From Cokeromyces recurvatus (lineage: Eukaryota; Mucoromycota; Mucoromycetes; Mucorales; Mucoraceae), in NCBI RefSeq assembly GCF_025118155.1, contig NW_026251399.1, positions 62,001 to 126,000 of the forward strand: a DNA stretch of 64,000 nucleotides, read 5' to 3'. A program made the translations under genes and the position numbers. Below, piece after piece: positions 1-10,383 of this stretch (position 1 is the first letter of the stretch; each line of letters begins with the position of its first letter). Below the pieces are notes generated by a model, which saw only the letters and a list, made by a program, of their open reading frames with translations, was not told the origin of the DNA and did not search any database.

Positions 1-78
1 CTCGAATGGTAAAGCTCAAGTAGTAAAAATAGTAAATTATATATTTTTAATAAATATATTTTTTCTTTTTGAATTTAG

Positions 79-585
79 CGAGGCGGTATTCCAATGTGTA
101 CATTACCCGCAGGCTATTTAGGATCTTCTTTAATTGGAGCTATTTTAGTCATGTGTGGATTTAATATATTAGCATCTAAAATAGCCAGTATCTTTTTAGG
201 CGTCTGTTTGTTATTTACACTTTGGTGGGCTAAAAACTGGTTAACACGAGGTATTGGGTTCTTATTTATTGGTGTCATCATCTTTCTTTGGTGGCTTGAA
301 CGTGGAGCAGGGCTTCGTTATTTTGTATTGTTTGTAGGCGTTATGTCATGTCTCTATTGTCTTTGGGATATTTTAGATGACCTTGTATTTCGTAAACTTC
401 ATGAATCAGATGCATCTAAATTTGCTCAAGTTTGTGGTGGCTCTTGTATGTCAAGTCGTGTTTGGGGTGTATTTTGGTTTATAATTAGTTTGATATTTTT
501 TATAGTTGGAATCTTGATTGGCTTAGCAGCATTTAAAGAAGATCAACAAACACAACAACAACAAGCACAAGGCTTTGGTTGGTAA
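79..585 (+). CDS. M50B-like membrane peptidase, 3' terminal exon (5' end outside window)
   Basis: This is the last coding exon of a gene that begins upstream of the window. A TTTAG acceptor ends at 78, and the frame reads through an Arg-Gly-Gly-Ile-Pro stretch before the first Met at 94. About 168 residues follow, with at least five hydrophobic membrane segments and a Gln-rich tail. The LPAGYLGSSLIGA motif directly after a Gly-Gly is typical of the fungal/plant peptidase M50B-like family of multispanning membrane zinc proteins. The zinc-binding HExxH motif of that family would lie in the missing upstream exon, so catalytic competence cannot be judged here. The upstream part of the window (1-78) looks like intron. 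I am confident of the family and uncertain of the substrate. Confidence 0.75.
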   Translation, partial: RGGIPMCTLPAGYLGSSLIGAILVMCGFNILASKIASIFLGVCLLFTLWWAKNWLTRGIGFLFIGVIIFLWWLERGAGLRYFVLFVGVMSCLYCLWDILDDLVFRKLHESDASKFAQVCGGSCMSSRVWGVFWFIISLIFFIVGILIGLAAFKEDQQTQQQQAQGFGW

Positions 586-824
586 AGGAAAAGCCTGTAT
601 TTTGTATGAATATACCATGTTATATAGACATATAATATTTCTACTTGTTATATTTCTATAAAAGTTATCCTGATTTATTATCATTATTATAAACAATGTA
701 GCTTTTTTTTTTCACTTTCGGGGATTAAATCCTTCTAAATTGTCCACCCTCCATGTTTATATATCTTTCGTCTTCTTTTATTTTATTTTATTTTTACTTG
801 AAAACAAAGGAAAGAAAAGTAATC

Positions 825-1789
825 ATGTCTGTTTTATCTTTGAGTATGTGTTTCTATGAGAATATAAGTAATATTTAACTAATAATAATAAACTCTCTTC
901 ATTTTTTTTTATTTTCATAGCCTCAGCTTTTAGATCTTTACAACCATTTAAACAGTCAACTGTATTTAATGGCATTCGTGCTTTACAATTAAGGTAATGC
1001 ATAAAAGGAAACAATCGATTTATTCCACTCACTAACATTTGCAGAATAGTTTTTCTACTTCGGCAACAAAGACAGCTGAACAGCCTATTGCTACACGACC
1101 ACAAATAGGTGTCTCTTCTTTATTTGAAAATGTTCAAAATGAAGCAGAAGAAAAGTTAGCTGAGCAAGAGCATAAAGCGATTGAAACAGAAGTAAGACAG
1201 TCATCTTGGAATGAAAAGGAGAAAAGGAAAAAAATAGATAAATAAATAATGATAATTTTTTTTTTATAGTACAGATTCTCCACAGCAAATTTTAAAACAA
1301 GTCCACAAAAATTAAATATGCTTGCACGACAACTTCGTAATCTTCCTGTGGATGAAGCAATTCGACAAATGGAATTTTCTGATAAAAAAGCAGCTAGAAA
1401 AATATTACATAATTTAGCCTTTGCAAAGAAAAATGCTGCCGAACAAAAGGGAATGAAAAATATGATTATTGGTAAAAATAAATTGATGTGTACAAAGTCA
1501 AAAAATAAAATAAAAAGGGAGGGACTTATTGGGAATTCTTGATTTAGCACAAGCATGGGTTGGTAAAGGTAGATTTATTCAACGTATCAATTTCCATGGT
1601 CGTGGTCAATTTGGTGTCATGCATCATAAACAAGCTCATATGAAATTTATATTTAAAGAAGCCTCAAGTGTGATAGATACAAAGACTGATAGAAGAAATG
1701 TTAAAGGATGGAAACAATCTAACAAGACTTGGGTTCCATTAAAAGAAACAAAACCAATTTATAATCCAAAACCATTTTATAATTGGTAA
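825..1789 (+). CDS. MRPL22: Mitochondrial large-subunit ribosomal protein uL22m
   Basis: Five exons join in frame: 825-843, 921-993, 1050-1191, 1270-1471 and 1548-1789 (225 aa). The N-terminus is basic and Ser/Thr-rich with no acidic residues, as expected of a mitochondrial presequence. The uL22 core follows: SPQKLNMLARQLRNLPVDEA, then KKAARKILHNLAFAKKNA, then AQAWVGKGRFIQRINFHGRG, which matches the conserved GKG...kRi.fhGRGr.G pattern of the L22 family. The protein lines the exit tunnel of the mitochondrial large subunit. The acceptor of exon 3 (after AATAG at 1049) was chosen because the nearer CAG breaks the frame. It converges on the aldolase gene, with 84 bp between stop codons. Confidence 0.88.
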
Positions 1790-1873
1790 ATCAACAAATA
1801 TTTATTAACTACATTTAGATAAAAATAAAATCGTGTATAAATGAAATGGACAAAATATTGCACTTTTTTTTTT

Positions 1874-2755
1874 TTATACAAAGGTCTTCAAGTAATGTTT
1901 CTCTTCTTCTGAAGGATCCATAAGAGGAGGAGGACAATAACCAGCAGGAGCACCACGTTCTCTTAAAATATATTTAATGCATTGAACATAACCCATATTT
2001 CCAATGGTCTGAATTTTAGATTTTAAATCATTTAAAATAGATTCTGCTTTATCCTTTTCATTATTTTCCATATAATCAAAAATTTGTTTCATTTCCACAG
2101 GGAATATATTAGCTGCCATAGAAGTAATACTAGTATATCCATAGTTTGTCTTTAATTCAACATACTCATCGTCATTACCGGTGAAAAATGAGTAGTTTAT
2201 TTTCTCATCTCCTAAAAGGGATTGTATCTTTGGAACATTTTCAGGATGACCTACATCTTTAAGACCACGAAGATTACTTAATTTTGATGCAAGTCTTACA
2301 AATGTTTCAGGCTCAATTTGGCAGCCATTGCTATCTGGTGTATTATATAAAAAGAAAGGAAGCTTAATCGAATTAGCAACTTCTGTGACATAACTTTCGA
2401 GTTCTCTTTGTAAAGGACGACGATAAGGTGGAACACCCAACATGATACCAGAAAAACCAGCTTGTTCAGCTGCTTGAGCCAATTCGATTGCATACTTTGT
2501 CTTGAAGGCAGCTACACCAGCATAAAGAGGAAAACCTTTAGGAGCTGTTTCACCTACAATCTTGTATAATTGTTTACGTTCATCTAATGATAAACAGTGT
2601 TGTTCACCTGTAGAACCACTCACTAACAAACCAGGAGCCTTAAGTTGATTAATATAGAACTGAGTAAGAGGAGCAACAGAATCAGCCAAGAATTCACCTT
2701 CTTGGTTAAAGGGAGTCACCATTGCAATAGAATAATCAATGAATTGTCTTGACAT
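1874..2755 (-). CDS. Dihydrodipicolinate synthase / N-acetylneuraminate lyase-family aldolase
   Basis: An intronless 293-residue protein of normal family length. Family motifs are in place: the GSTGE loop at residues 47-51, a YNTP motif with the catalytic Tyr at 137, and a Schiff-base Lys at 166 in GLKDV. These belong to the class I (beta/alpha)8 aldolases of the DapA/NanA superfamily, which act on pyruvate and related oxo acids. Fungi make lysine by the aminoadipate route, so lysine synthesis is unlikely. A role in hydroxyproline, sugar-acid or sialic-acid-like catabolism is possible, but the substrate cannot be read from sequence. The ATG at 2755 starts directly into MSRQFIDYSIAMVTPF, the usual N-terminal strand, so this start is well supported. 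Confidence 0.88.
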   Translation of the reverse strand: MSRQFIDYSIAMVTPFNQEGEFLADSVAPLTQFYINQLKAPGLLVSGSTGEQHCLSLDERKQLYKIVGETAPKGFPLYAGVAAFKTKYAIELAQAAEQAGFSGIMLGVPPYRRPLQRELESYVTEVANSIKLPFFLYNTPDSNGCQIEPETFVRLASKLSNLRGLKDVGHPENVPKIQSLLGDEKINYSFFTGNDDEYVELKTNYGYTSITSMAANIFPVEMKQIFDYMENNEKDKAESILNDLKSKIQTIGNMGYVQCIKYILRERGAPAGYCPPPLMDPSEEEKHYLKTFV

Positions 2756-3142
2756 CTTTAATATTTATTTATTTTGTTTTTTGTTTTTTTTTTGTTTTAA
2801 CTAAAAAGAAACAATGATATGTATATGTGTAAAAAAAAAAAACATTTTAATTTATACTGTGTTTTACGGGGTGATGCGGAAGTTATAGAGCTCATTTTCG
2901 GCGACTGTAAAATAAACTGATAAAAATATAATAGATTTTTTGCCTGTCATTTCTTCCGTCTTTTTTTCTTTTTATATAGCTGCTATTAGTTATTGCTGCT
3001 ACATTTCATTATAAAATATGTGATTTTCATAATATCTAAGAATAAGTTAAACCATGACAATAACTATTTAGGGTTTGATGATGATACTTTTTGGACTTTG
3101 TCACTCTATAAGATTCAAAAACCAATTTTTTTTATATCGGAC

Positions 3143-3204
3143 TTGTTAACTGGTAGATCATAATTTAAAGGAAAAAAATTATTTTTGAATCTTCCAGTTA
3201 ACAA
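3143..3204. repeat. Stem-loop: 16-bp inverted arms, 30-nt loop
   Basis: The arm at 3143-3158 (TTGTTAACTGGTAGAT) is repeated as its reverse complement at 3189-3204, with one mismatch. The arms contain the palindrome GTTAAC. It lies far from any gene in a gene-poor interval. It may be the ends of a tiny miniature element or a chance hairpin. Confidence 0.6.
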
Positions 3205-3776
3205 ACATTTGGTTTCTGACTCATGGTTAGAAGACCAATAAAAATTTCCTTTTTTTTTCGCATAAAGAGGTATTTTGACTTCTTTTTTTTTTCAAAATGG
3301 AATAAACCATGATCGTATAATTGCTGTTGTATTATAGTGCATTTATTTATTCTTTTTCTTTTCTTTTATCAAAATAAATAGCCATCATGATAGCTAATGC
3401 TCAATGTTAACTATGAGGAAGTTTAATGTATGATTGATAATAACATAACTATACGTGATAGTAATTAAATGGTTATTGCTAATTACTTAGTAAAGATTAT
3501 AAAAGTATACCCAGCAAAGTAAAGAAGCATAGTAGAACGTACCCCTTATCAATATTTTAAATTATTATTTTTTTTTTCGAGGGAGGCTTAAATAAGGCTT
3601 TGATTATTATATCACCATGTAAAAGTGATACGCAGAAGAGCAAAAGCTTAGCTCCCTTTTTATTTAAATCATGTTGCGAAATGTGATAGAAAATCTTGAT
3701 GATAGAGTTTCTTATCCTTTTAGATACTTAGAAATAGTTTAAAGTCAATATTTCTCAGTAAATATCCAGATACATT

Positions 3777-4078
3777 ATGAGCAAGAATAATGTAATAATA
3801 TATAACATTTTGAAAGAGTATAATGCCCATCTTATGGATAGCCTATTTATTAGAAAATTTAGAAGAATGATTCAGTACTTTCTGACGAAAAGATTGAAAC
3901 CAAACCATGCATCTTTGGTATATGAAAAGAAATTTAATAAATGCTTAAGGCTACTACTACTGATGAGCATTCAACAAACTCCTATTATGAAGAAGTTGCT
4001 AGAAAATTAAAAAGAATGAATACAGAGATGAAAACTAATATTGACACATTTAGGAAAATTATAGAAGAAGATGCATAA
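3777..4078 (+). pseudogene. Decayed coding trace, family unknown
   Basis: A 77-residue open frame (3777-4010) overlaps a second frame whose last 35 or so codons, ending at the TAA at 4076-4078, read YYEEVARKLKRMNTEMKTNI followed by an acidic Asp-Thr-Phe-Arg stretch. That reads like a helical coiled-coil tail. The two frames would need a frameshift to be one protein, and no domain is recognisable. I treat it as a probable remnant. It could also be an unspliced fragment of an uncalled gene or chance. Confidence 0.25.
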
Positions 4079-6219
4079 AACTAATAACTCATTTTATTCA
4101 TTGATGTTTCCTTCTTATATAATAAAATTTTTTCTTTTTAATTAAAAGTTTACCTTATTAGCTTGTATCATAAAATGTGCTTTTTCCTTCTTCTTCTTTT
4201 ATATTGAATTTTTTTTTCTCTTAAATAACTGCTCTATTTTCAACGCAATATTCTCAATTCACATCTACTGCTTTATTTTTAACTGAAAAATGAAAAATAA
4301 TTCGAAGATTGGGGACTAAAATTGGGCTTGTGATAAAAAAAAGCATTGTAATGTCGTCATAGACTGAGTATGAATATAAATTTGTTTGATCTGATAAGTA
4401 TTAATAATCAAGTGTGCAGCTACGCAAAATAATTTGTTTGTTACCATATAAAGAAGGAATTTTAAAAATAAGTTTATCCATCATAATGCAGGTAATTTTT
4501 CAAAACTTAATTTGTATATATTATTTTTAGTTTATGTGAATCAGTTTTTTTTTTTTTTGTGTGTATAATAATTTTTCTACTTGTACACTTCAATTCAGCT
4601 TAGTCAGTAATACTTGTGAGTTACTGAAATGGATCAAGCATTGTATTTGGCTTTTTTTTTCTTATGTTACTGAATCCGGTATACTTGACTATTCTATTTT
4701 TTTTAAAAAAAAAAGAAAAACTGTATACTGTAGTTAATCATAACTAATTATAATAGCTATGTATAACATTTAATCAGTAATATAAATTATCTTCAACATT
4801 GTACTATCAAGAGTCACCTTATATTTTTTTTATCATATGAATCCTGGATAATGTAGTAAACCTTAGTGAAGGTATTATTAACTATTAACATGAATGATAT
4901 CAAAAGAAATTAACTATACTAAATAGCATTACTTGCTTGAATTCAATCAAGTGAAATCAAAGTTGTGTCTCCAGTATTGAATTTAGATATGTTATCATCA
5001 TATCCTTTAGACTAAATATTCCTAATAGAGGATCACGACATTGATAAAAGATTCTTGTTATTAAACTATAAAAAGAGTTTTGTAACTTTGAAATTAACTT
5101 AAAATGAAATCTATAATAAATCCTTATAGACTTTTTTTTTCTTGTTGTTATTATAATTTTTTTTCTTCCTTCATTAAACCTATTTATACATAAGCTAAAC
5201 TTGATATAAAATATGTTATCGTATATAATAAATTAAGATGAGTTATAATAAACAAAGTAACTCAAGTATTTGTACATTATGGCCATTGTATACATTATAT
5301 ATATTGAATGATTGATCACTTAATAATATATATATTTTTGTTAATTATGCATATTAATACAATAGTATAAACAATAATAGTATACAAATTAGGCGGACAA
5401 ATCATTAATAAGACAATTATACAAAAAGTATAAATGTCAGACATTTTGTATAGATAATTTTTTCTTTTTTTCCTTGGTTAGTTTTTGATTGGTATAATAT
5501 TTTTTATATCACATATTTACTTTTGTTTACTTTATTATTCTTTATTCTTAACCCAAATATCATTGATACTTCTAATATATAATAATAACTATATTGTTAT
5601 ATAATACAATGCATAATTATTATTAAATATTCGAGTATCACTCTAACATAGACTATGAGTTGATGAATATTATGCTGAGAGTTACGAAATTTTTATTTTA
5701 TATAAATAACCTCTTTATTTTGTAGCAAACAATAGTTTAATTCTGTTACCAACTTAATTATAGAAATAGCTGTGATGGTATAGATTATATTTAAGGAATA
5801 ATAGATATAAAAAACATGAGACAGTTTAGAGAGAAATTATCTTATTGAAAGTAAAATTATTCAAACATAATAACCTTTACATGATTCTTTTTATTACTTC
5901 AGTCTTTACTTGCCAAAATTATACTTTTATTAATATTATTTACCTTGTAGAAACATATGAACATCCCCCCAAACATTCTTTTATATTATTTTTATTCGGT
6001 GTACAATTTTTGTATTATTTTTCTTGAATAAACCATACCGTATTTTCATAGACTTATTTTACATTCTCCACCTTTAATTTTTTTCTCAACCAAACCAAGA
6101 AGAAAAATATGAGATTAAATTTAAAATTAAAATACAGATAAGCAAATAAATTAATCCTATTGGTTAGATCACGTGATTTTTATATTAAAATTAAGTATAT
6201 ATTAGACTGCCCTCATAAA

Positions 6220-6417
6220 AAAATTGTCCAGTTCATTAGCAACGAAGTAGATACGCAGCCAATAGAAGTGGAATATAATCTGCCGTTCAGAATAAATAGA
6301 CTGAATAAGAGAAGATTTAAACCATCAGTAAAGGAGTCCGACGTGAGAAAGAAGAAGTCGAAGTTATGCATGATTTGTGAAGATAGAAAACGTCGGCATA
6401 ATCAATTGACAACATGA
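6220..6417 (+). pseudogene. Basic ORF of repeat block B, copy 1
   Basis: An open frame ends at 6417 with a basic C-terminal region: IEVEYNLPFRINRLNKRRFK, then a Lys/Arg-rich linker and a C-x2-C pair (LCMIC) before RKRRHNQLTT. The equivalent stretch on the minus strand at about 9950-10170 differs mainly at third codon positions (GTG/GTA, GAA/GAG, TAT/TAC, CTG/CTA), which is what selection on a protein leaves behind. It looks like the tail of a transposon-encoded DNA-binding or transposase protein. I do not recognise the family, and the N-terminal part is missing or degraded. Confidence 0.4.
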
Positions 6418-8803
6418 GAAAATCAAGAAGACAACACTTATGCATCTTTACTACAATCACGATTTTCCCTGTTGTCATATAAACTTTATTTTGTAGCAAA
6501 ATTAATATAAATATCGAAAAATAATTGATTTTAAATAAAGACAATCAATAAATATTATAAAAACTTAATTATATTCTTTGTTATTTTTTGTTTAATACCG
6601 TCTAAAGTTTTACTCTTTTGTATCTCAAGAAGTCAAGAAACGACATTTTGACAAGTGGTATAAAAATATAAAATTTGCACACTAAAAATTTAATCAACAG
6701 TCACGTGATATACCGGACTTGTCCGGTAATTCAATTTATTTTATTTTAATTTACCCTTCTTTAATAATTCCTTTTATATAATATCATTTTTTATTTAAGT
6801 ATCATTTTTTAATATAATGGAATAAAATCAAGCTTTTACTTTGCTTTAAATTTTTATTAAGTTGTTTAATTGTAATTTGATTAATTGAACTGAAACGACA
6901 ATACAGAAGATTGTCAATTAAATATAGAAACAGTAACAGAAAGAAATATCAATACATTAACGACGACATAAAGAACAAAAGCAATATTCAACTTACATTT
7001 ATACCTTTGTCTCAGTATAAAAGTAACTAGAAGAAACATTAGCTTCACAAAAAGAAAAAAAATAAAAGAAAAGGATTCTACTGTTAAGCACCACGAACAT
7101 ATCAATTTTAGACAGAGACCTAGATAAATATATTTTGTATAGCAATGCAAAAGTCACGTGACATATCAAATAAAATAATGCTTTGGTCGTCTTATATTCT
7201 GATTTTCTTCAAAAAAAAATTACCAACTTTTAAAAATACATTATATTCATACTTCATCTTATAATGTTCTTCCAAAGTTATTCCGATCCTGTTGTGGTTG
7301 TTATAGAACAAGCTCTCGATATAATCATAAGTGTTATGATTGTAGTAGCCTTTATAATCAAGTTAATAGAAATAAACCATCATTTATTACATAATAAAGA
7401 GGTTATTCAAATAAAACTAATATATCGCGCTTCACAGCATAATATTCATTCTACTCTCAGTTTTGATAATAGTCATTGTTTGAGTATTCGAGCATTAAAA
7501 ATAACTATATATATTATATTATGTAATAATAATAATTCAATAGGATTATGACTGTTATATTCAATTACATAATTATTTATAAGTCATACATATTATATAT
7601 AGATAGCTATAAAGATGAATATTGTTATGTAATAATATCTTATAGGATAATAATAATAGTAGCATATAAATAATTGGTATTGCTATAGCTGACATATTCA
7701 CTGTGAATTAATATTGACGCGTCGCTTACCCCAGAAATAATAATTTAATATTTTTAGTAACAGCGACAGCTCAGGCAGAAAAGAATAAAAATAGATTTTA
7801 TTGTAGGCAGAATTATTCGGAGAAAATATTTATGACTAATGCTTTATTATAGCAATATTTGCTTATTGTTGTATATATGATGATGTATTACAAAATATAG
7901 TATAGATATTCAATCATTATCAAAGTAGGATGATGTTATCATATATTAGTGGTGCACTTCATGTACACGATACTAATCTACTTTAGTATATGAGACACAC
8001 TTGTGTTAGAATGAAACTATAAAATTACAGAGATGTTATGTAATAGATGTCTTAAACATGAAAGAAGAATAGTTGCTGATCAATATATAAAATACTTAAT
8101 ATTGAAAATTAATTACCTATAAGAAGCACTATCTTCAGTATGGTTATGCACAATTATAAACAATCTCTAAAGAGTTATATAGAATAGAAACTTGAGGAGT
8201 TGATTAGAAGATGATAGAGATATGTGTTTCAATAAAGAAACAATATTGTATCAATTCGAGATCATTCTGAAGTTCTAAAAAAAAAAATTATTTAGTTTAA
8301 TTTGAGATACCATTGGTAACTAATTATTTGAATCAGATTAGCATTTGGAACATAACTGACAGCTGAGATTAATTGATCAGTCAGGTTCTTCATTATCAAG
8401 GTTAAACAAGATTCATAATTATCTATTGGATATGTCTATGGTTTTATAATATTAAATCAAGAAGTTTTACCCGTTTCCAGAAGATATAAATAAGGATCCA
8501 TTTTGTCTAATTTTAAAGAGACAGCTTTTTTGAAATAAAAGAATTAAACAAAGTTTTCACAGACTTTTATCGTTTCTTATATTTTTTCTTTTATATTATT
8601 TTCTTCTTAATCAACACTTATCCAAATTGTAGTTCTATTAATATCACTTACCTTGCAAAATCATATAAATAACCCTTTACATTTTCACATAATTTTTCCT
8701 TGTACAATTTTTGTATTATTATTTTCAATAAAAATCTACACGAAGTTTTCACAGACTTGTCTTTTGTCTTTTCTCTTTCTTTAACTTTTTGCGTATCAAA
8801 ACA

Positions 8804-8935
8804 TAAAACACTTTATTATAGTAAAACTTGCTTATCTGAATCATATTTCCATTGATAACACTTACCTTGTAAAAACATATAAATAAACCTCAATTTTTCC
8901 ATATAATTTTCGTTGTACAATTTTTGTATTATCTT
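8804..8935 (+). repeat. Perfect 132-bp inverted repeat, left arm
   Basis: This segment is the exact reverse complement of 9202-9333 as far as I can check by eye, with a 266-bp spacer. It contains one block-C unit of the local repeat family. Older copies of that unit at 5890-6050 and 8625-8745 are clearly diverged, so this pair is either recent or has been homogenised by gene conversion. Confidence 0.8.
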
Positions 8936-9162
8936 TAATAAACTATACGAAGTTTTCACAGACTTGTCTTTTGTCTATTCTTCTTCCATTATCTTTGCTA
9001 ATCAAAACAAATATTATAAAACTTAATTGTATTCTTTGTTATTTTTGCTTAATACTATCTGAAATTTTACGCTTTCGTACCTCAAGAAGTCAAGAAACGC
9101 TAAGGTCGGTATTTTTTTCACTAATAATATATTAGAGAGCCATTCCCATAAAAGAAAATTGC

Positions 9163-9194
9163 ATTTTTCAAAGTCCGACGGCGGTATATGGGGA
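9163..9194 (+). repeat. 32-bp direct repeat, copy 1
   Basis: Contains the relatively GC-rich AAGTCCGACGGCGGTATATG and is identical to 10219-10250. Similarity continues some 15 bp upstream with indels. The two copies bracket the A(+)-B(-) repeat unit, so they may be ends or insertion-site duplications of an element of about 1.05 kb. Confidence 0.75.
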
Positions 9195-9201
9195 AGGATC
9201 C

Positions 9202-9333
9202 AAGATAATACAAAAATTGTACAACGAAAATTATATGGAAAAATTGAGGTTTATTTATATGTTTTTACAAGGTAAGTGTTATCAATGGAAATATGATTCA
9301 GATAAGCAAGTTTTACTATAATAAAGTGTTTTA
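9202..9333 (-). repeat. Perfect 132-bp inverted repeat, right arm
   Basis: Right arm of the pair with 8804-8935. Immediately before it, at 9163-9194, is a 32-bp sequence that recurs exactly at 10219-10250. Confidence 0.8.
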
Positions 9334-9904
9334 CATAAAACATTGTCTCCGAATAATTCTGCGATCAATAAGATATATCTTTATTCCTTTTTTCTCCCTG
9401 AGTTGTCGCTGTTCCTAGAAACCTAACGAATCATTATTATTGGACTGCGACACATCAATATTAATTCTCAGTGAATATGTCTAGCTGCAACAATACCAAT
9501 TATTTATGAGCTACTATCATTATCATTGTATGAGATTTCATTATTTAACAATATTCAATATTATTAATGTATATCTGATATGTATCACTCAAGAACAATT
9601 ATGTAATTGAATACACCAGTCATAATCCTGTTTGAATTATGTATATAATTATTATTATTGCTCGAACATTCTAACAATGACTATTATTAAAACTGAGTGT
9701 AGAACGAATATTATGCTGTGAAGTTCAATATACTAGTTTTATATGAATAACCTCTTTATTATGTAATAAATGATGGTTTATTTCTACTAACTTAGTTATA
9801 AAAACGACTACAATCATAACAATATTTAATGGTTATCTTTATTCAAAATTAATAATTTCTCGATATTTATATTAAATTTGCTACAACAATAAAGTTTATG
9901 TGAC

Positions 9905-10175
9905 AACAGGGAAAATCGTGATTATAGTAAAGATGCATAAGTGTTGTCTTCTTGATTTTCTCATGTTGTCAACTAATTATGCCGACGTCTTCTATTTTCA
10001 CAAATTATGCATAATTTTGACTTCTTTCTTCTCACGTCTGAATCCTTTACTATCTATCGGCTTAAATCTTCTTTTATTTTGCCTATTAATTCTAAACGAT
10101 AGATTGTACTCTACTTCTATTTGTTGGTTCTCTATTTCGTTCCTAATAGACTGGGCAATTCAACATATTTTAGCT
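9905..10175 (-). pseudogene. Basic ORF of repeat block B, copy 2 (frameshifted)
   Basis: This is the reverse-orientation partner of the trace at 6220-6417. It reads IEVEYNLSFRINRQNKRRFK in one frame. A single-base indel near the Asp-Val-Arg segment moves the C-terminal part (C-x2-C then basic residues) to another frame, and a stop then appears just before the end seen in copy 1. The upper half is conserved at protein level, so this copy is a relic of a once-coding gene. Confidence 0.4.
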
Positions 10176-10218
10176 GTAGGTTATCACTACTAGTGGTATT
10201 ACAATAAAAAGAAATTCT

Positions 10219-10250
10219 ATTTTTCAAAGTCCGACGGCGGTATATGGGGA
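10219..10250 (+). repeat. 32-bp direct repeat, copy 2
   Basis: Second identical copy of the sequence at 9163-9194, lying just after the end of repeat block B. Confidence 0.75.
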
Positions 10251-10383
10251 ATTAACCCAAAACAATATCTATAAAGAAAGAAATAAAGAGGTTTAATTAA
10301 TACACAAAATATATAGAATACCGAACAAGTTTGAAAGGTCACGTGACTTCAAAATTTGTATGTAAGCTATATATGATTTACTG

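Larger units (their letters stand above)
2756..5560. other. Gene-poor AT-rich interval
   Basis: Apart from the promoter side of the aldolase gene, a 16-bp stem-loop (3143-3204) and a short decayed coding trace (about 3777-4078), I see no supportable gene here. It contains many poly-T runs of 8-12 nt and short A/T-rich motifs. The open frames present are short and start inside low-complexity sequence. Confidence 0.6.
5570..10260. repeat. Nested cluster of a dispersed repeat family with inverted copies
   Basis: Several sequence blocks occur two to four times here. Block A (a TATA-rich block around ATATTATGCTG...AACCTCTTTATT) is at about 5570-5800 (+), 7262-7840 (-) and 9340-9840 (+). Block B, carrying a basic ORF, is at about 6180-6500 (+) and 9885-10185 (-). 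Block C (CTTACCTTGTAAAAACATAT...GTACAATTTTTGTATTAT) is at about 5890-6050, 8625-8745 and 8804-8935 (+) and 9202-9333 (-). Block D is at 6551-6645 and 9009-9102. The order B(+)-A(-) at 6180-7840 is the reverse complement of A(+)-B(-) at 9340-10185, but with about 700 bp extra at 6551-7260. This is a family of mobile or formerly mobile sequences, not ordinary intergenic DNA. Confidence 0.75.

Noticed and set aside
7264..7551. 95-codon hydrophobic frame
   Set aside because: Lies within repeat block A. The two other copies do not preserve the frame, so it is not coding.
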